Positions 26,495 through 34,315 of a stretch of DNA of 43,778 nt are shown piece after piece. The position numbers were made by a program, and so were the translations under genes. Under the pieces are notes generated by a model. It was not told where the DNA came from. It saw nothing but the letters and a program-made list of their open reading frames with translations, and made no database searches. Source of the stretch: an archaeon (GTDB taxonomy: Archaea > Nanobdellota > Nanobdellia > Woesearchaeales > GW2011-AR9); NCBI GenBank assembly GCA_018696395.1, contig JABHQR010000008.1, positions 1 to 43,778 on the forward strand. Direction: 5' to 3'. The stretch's first letter is position 1. Every line of letters starts with the position of its first letter.

Positions 26495-26962
26495 ATGAAA
26501 TTCATAAGAAAATTTATTCATCGTTTTGCACCATTAGTATTTGGTGAGGTTACTGCATTTGGTGGTTTTTTCTTTTATGGGCTTGTTCTTTTATTCACAT
26601 TAAGTATTGGTTTGTTTGATTTATTTATCTTATTATTATTTGGTTTTGTGGTTTCTGCATTGTTAACAATTCTGGTCAGAACATTTTATTTCAAAGAAAG
26701 GCCGAATAAGGTAGAATATTCTAATTATCTTGAAAAGATTGATTCTTCATCTTTCCCAAGTTTACATACTGGAAGAATATTTTATCTATCTTTTGTAATT
26801 AGTTACTTTTTCCAGAATACTTACTTGACTGCTTTGATGATTTTTTTAGCTGTGATTACTGCTTATTCCAGGGTATCTCTTAAGAGACATGATTATTATG
26901 ATTTGACTGGTGGATTTGTGTTAGCAATAGTTTGTTTTGGGTTAAGTTTAGTTATTTTTTAG
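26495..26962 (+). CDS. PAP2-type membrane phosphatase
   Basis: A 155-residue membrane protein with about five helices and the three phosphatase motifs of the PAP2 superfamily: FKERPNKVEY (Lys and Arg-Pro), SFPSLHTGR (the PSxHxG-type motif with the acid His) and SRVSLKRHDYYDLTGG (Arg, nucleophilic His, Asp). It removes phosphate from lipid-linked or membrane substrates. Coupled to the DPPRS-like gene, the likely substrate is lipid-P-ribose-5-phosphate, as proposed for Rv3807c; this is inference from context. It is the last gene of the glycan run and convergent with the MBF1-like gene. Confidence 0.87.
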   Translation: MKFIRKFIHRFAPLVFGEVTAFGGFFFYGLVLLFTLSIGLFDLFILLLFGFVVSALLTILVRTFYFKERPNKVEYSNYLEKIDSSSFPSLHTGRIFYLSFVISYFFQNTYLTALMIFLAVITAYSRVSLKRHDYYDLTGGFVLAIVCFGLSLVIF

Positions 26963-27025
26963 GGGTCTTTTTTCAAATTAAGTTAATAGAATTAATATTG
27001 TTAAATTGAAATATGCATTATCTCT

Positions 27026-27547
27026 TTATTTTTTTTTCCTAACTTTGATGAAATCACCTAATGTTAATCCATCAGAACTTTTCTTATTAGAAGTAAATTT
27101 TCTTAATTCATTATCTTTATCATCACTGTCTTCATTTTTGTTTTCAGAAGTATTATTTTTTACTAATTTCAATAATTTAACATGAAACATTCTTTCTAAT
27201 TGTCTAGCTGTACCAATTCTCATTTTAAGTGTGCCATTTTCCCATTTTTGTAATACACTTAATCTTTCATTAATGGAATTAGCAAAATCTTCTTGTTTCA
27301 TATCTTTGTCTTGTCTAATCTTTAGGATAATTTTATTATAGTCTGGAACCAACTCATATTCTGGCCCTTCTATCTTAACAGTTTTTCTTCTGAAATTTTG
27401 ATTTTTAGAATCTTTTGAAGAATAATAATTATTACTTTTGACAACTTCACCATACTTAGTACAATTACCACATACGTTTAATTCAGTACCTTCGACTTTA
27501 GCTCTTCTGAGCCTATCCTCTTTACCACACATCTCACATTTAGGCAT
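27026..27547 (-). CDS. MBF1-like zinc-ribbon HTH transcription factor
   Basis: A 173-residue protein built like archaeal multiprotein bridging factor 1. The N-terminal zinc ribbon reads CEMCGKEDRLRRAKVEG then VCGNCTKYG. A Lys/Ser-rich linker follows, then an Xre/Cro-type helix-turn-helix (about residues 72-120) with IRQDKDMKQEDFANSINERL and SVLQKWENGTLKM. The C-terminal third is charged and low complexity. MBF1 links regulators to TBP and in archaea also touches the ribosome. It is divergent from adk. Confidence 0.85.
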   Translation of the reverse strand: MPKCEMCGKEDRLRRAKVEGTELNVCGNCTKYGEVVKSNNYYSSKDSKNQNFRRKTVKIEGPEYELVPDYNKIILKIRQDKDMKQEDFANSINERLSVLQKWENGTLKMRIGTARQLERMFHVKLLKLVKNNTSENKNEDSDDKDNELRKFTSNKKSSDGLTLGDFIKVRKKK

Positions 27548-27623
27548 ATTCTATCTAAAAAAAGTACTTAATTATAAATGTTTTTCTTTTTGAGTGTATG
27601 TGTTTGTTAGTCATTAATTAGAT

Positions 27624-27678
27624 CCCCAAAAACTTTATATAATTGGTGAGTTGCATTTAATGCATTACATAGGGAGGT
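27624..27678 (+). promoter_or_regulatory. adk promoter, TGCATT palindrome and Shine-Dalgarno site
   Basis: CCCCAAAAACTTTATATAAT (27624-27643) is a strong BRE-TATA promoter; 16 of its bases are identical to the heat-shock leader promoter at 8685-8700. TGCATTTAATGCA (27652-27664) is a perfect 13-base inverted repeat around the expected transcript start. GGGAGGT (27672-27678) is a strong ribosome binding site eight bases before ATG 27686. Confidence 0.75.
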
Positions 27679-27685
27679 ATTTAAC

Positions 27686-28309
27686 ATGAAATTAATTTTA
27701 TTAGGTGCACCAGGCAGCGGAAAAGGTACTGTTTCTGAATGTTTAGTTAAAGAGTTTGATTTGAAACATGTTTCTCCAGGAGTTATTCTTAGAGAAGAGA
27801 TTAAGAAAGAAACTACTTTGGGTAAAGATATTAAGGCATTTGTTGAGAGAGGAGATTTAGTTCCTGACCAATTTGTTGTAGAAGTTGTTAAATTAGATAT
27901 TAATGGAAAAGATAATTATGTTTTAGATGGTTTTCCAAGGACAATTGTTCAAGCAGAATCTATTGAAGAAATAGGGGTTGACCATGTTATTGAACTGGAA
28001 GTTTCTGAAGATATTGTAATAGAAAGATTTTCTGGAAGAAGAGTTTGTCCGAAATGTAATGCTGGTTACCATATCAAATTCTTAAAACCGGAAGTTGAAG
28101 GTGTTTGTAACAAATGTCAAACTGAACTTATCCAAAGGAAAGATGACAATCCTGAAATTATTAAAGAAAGATTTAGGGTATACCATGAAAAAACTCAACC
28201 ATTGATTGATTACTATAAAAATAAAGGTATTTTAGTTTCTGTTGATGCATCACCTGTGCCGAAAGAAATGTGTGATAATGTTATTAGAGTAGTTAAGGAG
28301 TGGATTTAG
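27686..28309 (+). CDS. adk: Adenylate kinase, long zinc-LID form
   Basis: A 207-residue adenylate kinase: ATP plus AMP gives two ADP. It starts MKLILLGAPGSGKGTVSE (P-loop 7-14). YVLDGFPRTIVQAESIE is the AMP-site signature, and RFSGRRVCPKCNAGYHI then VCNKCQTE form a LID with four zinc-binding cysteines. RKDDNPEIIKERFRVYHE follows. This is the bacterial/eukaryotic AK family, not the trimeric archaeal AdkA type, so transfer is possible; many DPANN genomes have it. A T-rich terminator follows. Recycling of AMP links it to PRPP synthesis. Confidence 0.94.
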   Translation: MKLILLGAPGSGKGTVSECLVKEFDLKHVSPGVILREEIKKETTLGKDIKAFVERGDLVPDQFVVEVVKLDINGKDNYVLDGFPRTIVQAESIEEIGVDHVIELEVSEDIVIERFSGRRVCPKCNAGYHIKFLKPEVEGVCNKCQTELIQRKDDNPEIIKERFRVYHEKTQPLIDYYKNKGILVSVDASPVPKEMCDNVIRVVKEWI

Positions 28310-28324
28310 TTTTTTTCTTTTTTT
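28310..28324 (+). terminator. T-rich terminator after adk
   Basis: Fourteen T with one C directly follow the adk stop codon, the oligo-T type recognised by archaeal polymerase and by FttA-dependent termination, which is encoded next door. Confidence 0.65.
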
Positions 28325-28367
28325 AATTAATAATCTAATAAAACAAAAAATAAATAAAAAGAATAAC

Positions 28368-30257
28368 TTACTTTATCCTTACAGCTTCTAAATTCTTAGG
28401 TACAATTGTTTCAATCCTAAACTGTTTATGTATGGACGATGCTAAATCTAAACATCTTGATGCTTCACCATGCTGAATAATCACTTTTCTTGGAGTTGGA
28501 TTACATCTTTTAATATAATTCATCAACTGTCTCCTGTCAGAATGGTTAGTTATTTCTACTTTATGGACATCCATTTTTATGTTCATCATTTTTACTTTAC
28601 CATTCTCCATTACTTGTAGTTCGGTTTCACCATCTCTGATTCTATGGCCTAAACTACCTTTTGGTTGGTAACATGAAAAAATTAATGAATGTCTTTTATC
28701 TTCAGACAAATTTTTCAAATATTCTACTGAAGGTCCTCCTGCTAACATACCAGAAGTTGCTAAGATTAAACAAGATCCTTCTTCTAAAATGATCTGTTTT
28801 CTTTCTTTTTTAGATCCTACTCTTTTGAAAATTTCTGATAAAAAAGGATTATTTTCTTTAGCAAAAATTTGTTCACGAATATTTCTGTTCAAAAATTCTG
28901 GATAAGCTGTATGAATTGCAGTAATGTCCCATAACATTCCATCAAGATAAATTGGGGCGTTAGGTATTTTACCTTCACGTATTAAACGTTCCATGATAAC
29001 CATAACTTCCTGTGCTCTACCAGAACCTAATACTGGCATTAAAACTTTTCCACCACGTTCAAATGTGTCTTTTATTACCTTTATCATGTATTGGTCAGCT
29101 TCAGCTTCAGCCATCACATTAGATTTTCCACCATACGTTGATTCAATAATAATTGTTTCAACTCTTGGGAATTTTGTATTTGCTGGTTCTAAAACATTAG
29201 TTCTTCCATACTTCATATCTGCAGTATAAACTAAATTATGTAATCCATTACCTAAATTTAAATGGGCAATTGAACTTCCTAAAATGTGTCCTGAATTGTA
29301 AAATGTTAACCTTACGTCTGGTGTGATGTCAGTAACAGAATCCCAATTAAGAGGGATTGTATGTAGTACGAAGTTTTTTACATCTTCACTTGCAAAGATT
29401 GGATCATTACCTTCTCCTCTTTGGATTTTTATCATATCTAAATGTAATAATGCGGAAACATCTCTTGTAGGTGCAGTACAATATACTGGCCCTTTATACC
29501 CAAATTTGAACAAGTATGGTAATAATCCTGAATGATCAAGATGTGAATGTGATAAGATTACTGCATCAATTTCACTTATGTTAAATTCAGGGGAATCTAG
29601 GAATGGATATGCTTCAGGTCCATCAGTTGAAGGGTCAATACCACAATCTAATAAAATTCTTGATTCTGGTGTTTGTAATAAAATGCAAGATCTTCCTACT
29701 TGTCTTGCTGCTCCTAAAAATGATGCTCTAATCCATTCATGTTTTTTCTGTCTTAACCAACCGTCATAAATTCTGTGCCCTGTTCTTGCTAAGAACTTTT
29801 TTCTATAATCTGCATTATCATAAAGAACAGATCGGATACTTTCAATTAATTTTGATTTGATTGGTGGGACCCTTTTAATTACTGGTACCCAGAAAGTTTT
29901 TTCTTTAATTTTATTAAGGACTCCTCCTTGTTTACCAATAATTAATCCTGGTTTTTCAGCATGAATAATTATGATTGATCTTGGCGGGTCAAAAATAAAT
30001 TCTTGAGCTCCTGCTTCTTTTGGGATAATTTCTTTTAGGGTTTTTTCTGCTTCTTCCAAAGGCATACATATGGAGGGGTCTGGTCTTAACTCAATTCTTT
30101 TCTTGAATTCATTAACGAGATTTTTAATGTCTCCTTTATTATCCTTTAAATATTTCTTATCTTTAGTGTAAAGAACAATGTTAGCTGCTTCAAAAGTTGC
30201 TTCAGAAATAATGTTCTCGGGCAACTTTTTTAATATTTCTTTTAAGATATCTGCCAT
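28368..30257 (-). CDS. fttA: FttA/aCPSF1, KH-domain beta-CASP ribonuclease of transcription termination
   Basis: A 629-residue protein. Residues about 1-150 hold two KH-like RNA-binding regions (GLIIGKQGGVLNKIKE near 104). A metallo-beta-lactamase core follows with GAARQVGRSCILLQT and the zinc motif HSHLDH (237-242), then SGHILGSSIAHL. The beta-CASP part has ESTYGGKSN, VLMPVLGSGRAQE, ATSGMLAGGPSVEYL, and the last motif with VEITNHSDRRQL and IQHGEA. It is the archaeal relative of CPSF73 and cuts nascent RNA at U-rich ends to release polymerase. Complete and of normal length. It lies downstream of psmB. Confidence 0.95.
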   Translation of the reverse strand: MADILKEILKKLPENIISEATFEAANIVLYTKDKKYLKDNKGDIKNLVNEFKKRIELRPDPSICMPLEEAEKTLKEIIPKEAGAQEFIFDPPRSIIIIHAEKPGLIIGKQGGVLNKIKEKTFWVPVIKRVPPIKSKLIESIRSVLYDNADYRKKFLARTGHRIYDGWLRQKKHEWIRASFLGAARQVGRSCILLQTPESRILLDCGIDPSTDGPEAYPFLDSPEFNISEIDAVILSHSHLDHSGLLPYLFKFGYKGPVYCTAPTRDVSALLHLDMIKIQRGEGNDPIFASEDVKNFVLHTIPLNWDSVTDITPDVRLTFYNSGHILGSSIAHLNLGNGLHNLVYTADMKYGRTNVLEPANTKFPRVETIIIESTYGGKSNVMAEAEADQYMIKVIKDTFERGGKVLMPVLGSGRAQEVMVIMERLIREGKIPNAPIYLDGMLWDITAIHTAYPEFLNRNIREQIFAKENNPFLSEIFKRVGSKKERKQIILEEGSCLILATSGMLAGGPSVEYLKNLSEDKRHSLIFSCYQPKGSLGHRIRDGETELQVMENGKVKMMNIKMDVHKVEITNHSDRRQLMNYIKRCNPTPRKVIIQHGEASRCLDLASSIHKQFRIETIVPKNLEAVRIK

Positions 30258-30477
30258 TTTTATTACCTATTTTGTATATTTCAAATTTTTTAGAATTTTT
30301 TTCAATAACTTGGCTTTAAGCCAATGTTAACTTTTTATTATTTTAAACTATCAAATTCATAATTTTTATTTTTACCTCATTTATTAATTTCCACTAATAA
30401 CATAAATTTAACTTACAAAAACTAATTTTTTAATTTAATATAAAAAAAAATGTTAAAAGAAAGGTATTTCTTTTACC

Positions 30478-31107
30478 TTACAAGCTATAAACTAGCTCCT
30501 TTTTTAAAACTTTCTCAATTTTATGTTTATCTACCATTACAATGTCGATTCCATTACCTGATGCACTATCTCTTTGTAATGCTGCATTAACAGATTTAAT
30601 TGCTAAGTTGATTCCTTCTTTACTAGACATGTCCGGGTTCCAATGACTTTCTAAAACTCCATAAGCAAATACTGATCCTGAACCAGAAGATACGTAATCT
30701 GAAATTTCAGTAACACTTCCATCTGGAAATAAATCATATAAATGTACGCCTTGTTTATCTTTACCAGCTAATAAGAAATGTGCTACTGCTGGAAACATTG
30801 ACATTCTTCGTAATGTTGAATACAATAAACCACCTAACAGATTTGCTGCTTCTTTCATTGTAGCTTTTCTATTAGTCCTTACTTCTTTCAATTTTAATTC
30901 TGCTTTGATTAATTTTAAAAGTAACTGAGCTTCAGAAACTGAACCTGCAATTGTTGCTGCAACATCTTCTGTAATGATATGAACTTTTTTTGCTCTTTTA
31001 TCAACAATCATAGTTCCTGCTGTAGCCCTTGTATCTGCTGCTAGGATGACTGCATCTTTACAGACAATTCCCACAGTTGTTGTACCTGTTTTAAGCATAT
31101 TTTCCAT
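30478..31107 (-). CDS. psmB: 20S proteasome beta subunit
   Basis: A 209-residue beta subunit. The short propeptide MENMLKTG precedes TTTVGIVCKDAVILAADTRAT, so cleavage would expose catalytic Thr9, as in the Thermoplasma enzyme (TG before TTTVGI). The lysine in KRAKKVHIITEDVAATIAG and the SGSGSVFAYGVLE and RDSASGNGIDI motifs are typical. It forms the inner rings of the proteasome, with the alpha subunit encoded elsewhere. A GGTG element lies about 7 bases before the ATG. It is divergent from the hydrolase gene at 31237. Confidence 0.95.
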   Translation of the reverse strand: MENMLKTGTTTVGIVCKDAVILAADTRATAGTMIVDKRAKKVHIITEDVAATIAGSVSEAQLLLKLIKAELKLKEVRTNRKATMKEAANLLGGLLYSTLRRMSMFPAVAHFLLAGKDKQGVHLYDLFPDGSVTEISDYVSSGSGSVFAYGVLESHWNPDMSSKEGINLAIKSVNAALQRDSASGNGIDIVMVDKHKIEKVLKKELVYSL

Positions 31108-31209
31108 TATAACACCTTAAGAATCTTTATTGTACTAGAACTCTTACTATGTTTTTAAAGTTTTCTGTTTTGTATACTCAACTTTAACTTTAATTAACGA
31201 ATATTTCTT

Positions 31210-31225
31210 AAATATGGCCATATTT
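31210..31225. promoter_or_regulatory. 16-base perfect palindrome overlapping the promoter of the alpha/beta-hydrolase gene
   Basis: AAATATGGCCATATTT equals its own reverse complement and overlaps the TATA-like CTTAAATATGG about 25 bases before ATG 31237. A protein bound here would block promoter recognition, so it is a good operator candidate. Confidence 0.55.
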
Positions 31226-31236
31226 TGATTAGTTAA

Positions 31237-32004
31237 ATGGAAAAAGTAAATTATATCAATTCAAGGGGGTTAAATTTAGTTGGTAATCTTTATATTACTA
31301 ATCCTCATTCTAACTCTATAATTATCATGTGTCATGGTTTTACGGGAAATAAACATGAAATTGGTAGATTTGATATTGCTGCAACCAAATTTCATGATAA
31401 AGGATATAATGTTTTAAATTTCGATTTTAGTGGCTCTGGCGAGAGTGATGATGATACTTTGACTGTAGGTAAGCAAGTTGATGATTTAGAAAGTACAATC
31501 AAATATGTTCAAGATAAAGGGTATTCAAACATTGCTTTGTTAGGTTTAAGTTTAGGTGGTTTAGTTTCTTTGAAAGTTTATAATCCTAAAATTAAATCTT
31601 TAGTTTTATGGGCGCCTGTGACTGCAGCTCATAAGAATTATTGTAACAGATTTAATACAGAACAACTTCAAGAATTGAATGAATCTGGTTACATTACAAG
31701 AACAAGAACTAAAGGAGTAAGGAAAAAAATTTTAATTGATCCACAAATTATTAAAGATCGGGAAAATGTTGATCAAAAATATTTGTGTTCAAGAATTAAT
31801 TGTCCGGTATTAATAGTTCATGGTGATCAAGATGATAGAATCCCTTTACAAAATTCTATCGATGCTTTACAATATTTTCCTAAAAATTCTAGATTAGAAA
31901 TCATCTCTGGGGCGGACCATTTATTTTTTGATCAAGTGAACCAGTTTATTGATTTGTCAGTTGAGTGGTATAAACATTATTTTCCTATAAATTCTAGTAA
32001 TTAA
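31237..32004 (+). CDS. Alpha/beta-hydrolase (esterase/lipase-like)
   Basis: A 255-residue alpha/beta-hydrolase. IIIMCHGFTGNKHE gives the oxyanion-hole strand, NFDFSGSGESDDD follows, and ALLGLSLGGLVSL contains the nucleophile elbow with Ser105. VLIVHGDQDDRIPL supplies the acid Asp, and ISGADHLFFD the catalytic His. The triad is complete and the length fits small cytosolic esterases or acyl hydrolases; the substrate cannot be told. A perfect palindrome lies on its promoter. Confidence 0.87.
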   Translation: MEKVNYINSRGLNLVGNLYITNPHSNSIIIMCHGFTGNKHEIGRFDIAATKFHDKGYNVLNFDFSGSGESDDDTLTVGKQVDDLESTIKYVQDKGYSNIALLGLSLGGLVSLKVYNPKIKSLVLWAPVTAAHKNYCNRFNTEQLQELNESGYITRTRTKGVRKKILIDPQIIKDRENVDQKYLCSRINCPVLIVHGDQDDRIPLQNSIDALQYFPKNSRLEIISGADHLFFDQVNQFIDLSVEWYKHYFPINSSN

Positions 32005-32072
32005 TTCAATTTACTGCTAAAGGGGAGTGACCACTCATAAATTTAAAAATATGTTTAATTATTTTTAATTAA

Positions 32073-32759
32073 ATGGTTGATGAACTTGATTATAGAACTA
32101 ATTTAGAACTAATTGCTTTAGCTCATTCTCTTTACGAAAGAGACCGTAAGTTAGAAGAATTGATGGGTGCTAAACCTGAACATAAGTCTGGTTTTTTGAT
32201 ATCTGAAATTCAAAAAGTTTCAGATAAATATCATGAGTTAGCAAGGGCTAGGATGATGCCTTCTTTACAAGAAATTGGTGATGTTTTAGCTAGAAATAAT
32301 GTTGTTCTGGAATCACGTGCATTTAAAATGCATATTGAAGGTGTTTTAAATGAATATTGTGGTGAGTTAATTAAAGTTCTTGAACCTGATGTGAAAGATA
32401 AAAAGTTAGAAGTTAGGGATAAAAAAAGTACTTCTATGAATGATTATGTTATGGCAATTTATGAAATTAATAACCATCAAAGTTGGTTTAAAAGAAATAC
32501 TGAACGAGAATTAATCTCTTTGTCATATTATACTACTCCTAATCCCTATTGTAGATGGGGTAATCGGTTAAAGATGGATGTTATTGTTCATGATAATATC
32601 ACTTTTGCAAAAGTTGAAAATCAGATTAAAGTTCTTAATGGTGAATTAGCAGATAGAAAATATGTTGTCAGTGTTGAGGACATCCATTTTCGTGGTGTTG
32701 ATGTTAACTCTCCTAATAAAAGGAAAGGTTATGGGTCTTTTAATAAAAAAAGATTTTAA
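32073..32759 (+). CDS. Hypothetical protein (228 aa)
   Basis: A soluble protein that I do not recognise. The first 115 residues are helical and charged (LELIALAHSLYERDRKLEELMG, ISEIQKVSDKYHELARARMM). A more mixed second half follows, with SLSYYTTPNPYCRW, LKMDVIVHD and KVENQIKVLNGE, ending in a basic tail (SPNKRKGYGSFNKKRF). There is no membrane segment. It lies 68 bases after the hydrolase gene and may be transcribed with it. TATA-like TTTAAAAATATG near 32040-32051 would also allow its own leaderless start. Confidence 0.65.
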   Translation: MVDELDYRTNLELIALAHSLYERDRKLEELMGAKPEHKSGFLISEIQKVSDKYHELARARMMPSLQEIGDVLARNNVVLESRAFKMHIEGVLNEYCGELIKVLEPDVKDKKLEVRDKKSTSMNDYVMAIYEINNHQSWFKRNTERELISLSYYTTPNPYCRWGNRLKMDVIVHDNITFAKVENQIKVLNGELADRKYVVSVEDIHFRGVDVNSPNKRKGYGSFNKKRF

Positions 32760-32768
32760 GAAATTCTT

Positions 32769-33182
32769 TTAATTATTAGTAACGTCTTTTATTGTTCTTA
32801 GAATTGTTGTACACATACCTTTTTCAAATCTAAATCTTGGGAAATATTTTAATGCTGCACATAATGTATGATCTTGAATCCAATCCATTTTGTATAGCAT
32901 ATTCATTAAAGTTTGTTCTTTAACAACTGCAGTAACATCAGTTCTATTATCTTCAGGATTTTGATAAATATCCACAATCTCTCCTGTTTCAATTCGGTTG
33001 TCAGAAATGTATAAATCACTGTTACCAGTGTTGTCTAATACTTTGATTCCGATTTTAGAATAACCTAAAAATTTGACTACAGCCAAATAAGTGTGATTGC
33101 TGTTTAATGTATCAATAACTCTCTTTTTCCCAGGGCCTGACATGATTTCATCTATGGTGGAATATTTTCTAAATTGACTCAT
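32769..33182 (-). CDS. Hypothetical protein (137 aa)
   Basis: A small soluble protein that I do not recognise. The N-terminal part begins SQFRKYSTIDEIMSGPGKK. The middle (about 25-90) is beta-rich (TYLAVVKFLGYSKIGIKVLD, NRIETGEIVDIYQ), like a small barrel or OB/Sm-like domain, although no family motif is clear. The end holds two cysteines (LCAALKYF, GMCTTIL). It is convergent with the gene before it and divergent from the J-domain gene. Confidence 0.6.
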   Translation of the reverse strand: MSQFRKYSTIDEIMSGPGKKRVIDTLNSNHTYLAVVKFLGYSKIGIKVLDNTGNSDLYISDNRIETGEIVDIYQNPEDNRTDVTAVVKEQTLMNMLYKMDWIQDHTLCAALKYFPRFRFEKGMCTTILRTIKDVTNN

Positions 33183-33334
33183 TTTTTTATTACGTTTGAG
33201 TTTGATTTAAAAAAGTAATGGAAGAAAAGTTTAGTTGAATTTTTATAACTATCTGTTGTTGTTTTTTCTTTATAATCTAAAAAATTCATATTCTGTAGCA
33301 TATATTTATAAGTGGTTCACAGGTCTGAACATAC

Positions 33335-33862
33335 ATGATAATTAAAGGTCATGAATTTCCGGAATTTAAAGTACAAGGTTCTTCCTCTCGGAGAGCTATT
33401 CAATTTCGTAACGATATTTTTGCAAATTTGAAAAAAATAGGAGTACACGAAGATGATATTATGATTAAAATGGAAACTGTAGCAATAAAAAAAGTGCAAG
33501 CTGCAGTGTCATGGTATTTTGATAATCAACATCTATTTTTTAGTTATAATAAGTTCAATTTTGTAGGCAACTTATATGTTATCTCAAAAGTAATCAAGTT
33601 TGAGACTGATGCTTTACTTAATAATGAAAAAACTGCACAACAATTTACTGCTGATTTTGCTGAAGATGAAGATATCTTACAAGAACGTAAAGATGCTAGG
33701 AAACTTTTAGATGTGACTGATAATTGTTTAGATTTAGAAGAGATTAATAAGAAATACAAATTGTTAGCTAAAAAACATCATCCTGATAAGGGTGGTGATA
33801 CTGAAGATTTTAAAATTATTAATAATGCACACAAATTGTTAAAACGAGAATTATGTCCTTAG
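33335..33862 (+). CDS. Protein with C-terminal J domain
   Basis: A 175-residue protein in which the J domain is at the C-terminus instead of the N-terminus. From about 128 on it reads DLEEINKKYKLLAKKHHPDK then GGDTEDFKIINNAHKLL; the HPD triad begins at residue 149, with the HPDKGGD form seen in truncated J domains. Residues 1-125 form a mixed alpha/beta region with no known motif. It should recruit and stimulate an Hsp70 such as the DnaK encoded at 9445, with the N-terminal part choosing the client. TATATTTATAAG at 33301-33312 predicts a leaderless start. Its 3' end overlaps the convergent gene by 12 bases. Confidence 0.82.
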   Translation: MIIKGHEFPEFKVQGSSSRRAIQFRNDIFANLKKIGVHEDDIMIKMETVAIKKVQAAVSWYFDNQHLFFSYNKFNFVGNLYVISKVIKFETDALLNNEKTAQQFTADFAEDEDILQERKDARKLLDVTDNCLDLEEINKKYKLLAKKHHPDKGGDTEDFKIINNAHKLLKRELCP

Positions 33863-34174
33863 CCTTTGATTGTCTTTTTTTCTTTCTAATCCTGCTAATT
33901 TAAAATATTTTTCAATTTCTTGTTTTGGGTTTAACATATCATTAATATTGTGGTACCAACTTTTGATATAATCAATTGGTGATCCTCTTGTTTCTTGATA
34001 ATCTCTTAAATCTTGTACTAATCTATCTCTAAGTTGTGGTTCTCTAATTTCTCTATTTAGAAAGACCATATTTGCTGTTTTATCATCATTCATATAACAA
34101 AATAATCCTGTTGGGATCGCTATACTTAATGCTAATACTGATTTTGTATTATTAATTATATCTTCTAATTTCAT
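33851..34174 (-). CDS. Hypothetical small protein with one hydrophobic segment
   Basis: A 107-residue protein that I do not recognise. Residues about 12-27 (VLALSIAIPTGLFCYM) form a short hydrophobic segment, possibly a membrane anchor. The remainder is charged and helical (LRDRLVQDLRDYQETRG) with a basic end. Its last 12 bases overlap the end of the convergent J-domain gene. It is its own unit; no function is proposed. Confidence 0.55.
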   Translation of the reverse strand: MKLEDIINNTKSVLALSIAIPTGLFCYMNDDKTANMVFLNREIREPQLRDRLVQDLRDYQETRGSPIDYIKSWYHNINDMLNPKQEIEKYFKLAGLERKKDNQRLRT

Positions 34175-34315
34175 TTTAATGTGTTTTAATTTGAAAACAA
34201 CTATTTAATGGTTATCATTGAAATTATCAATTAATCCTAGTTAAAGATATTAAGGCACTAATCATTTTTCATTTTATGAACATTTTTATATACTTAAGTT
34301 TCTTTTATTATTATA

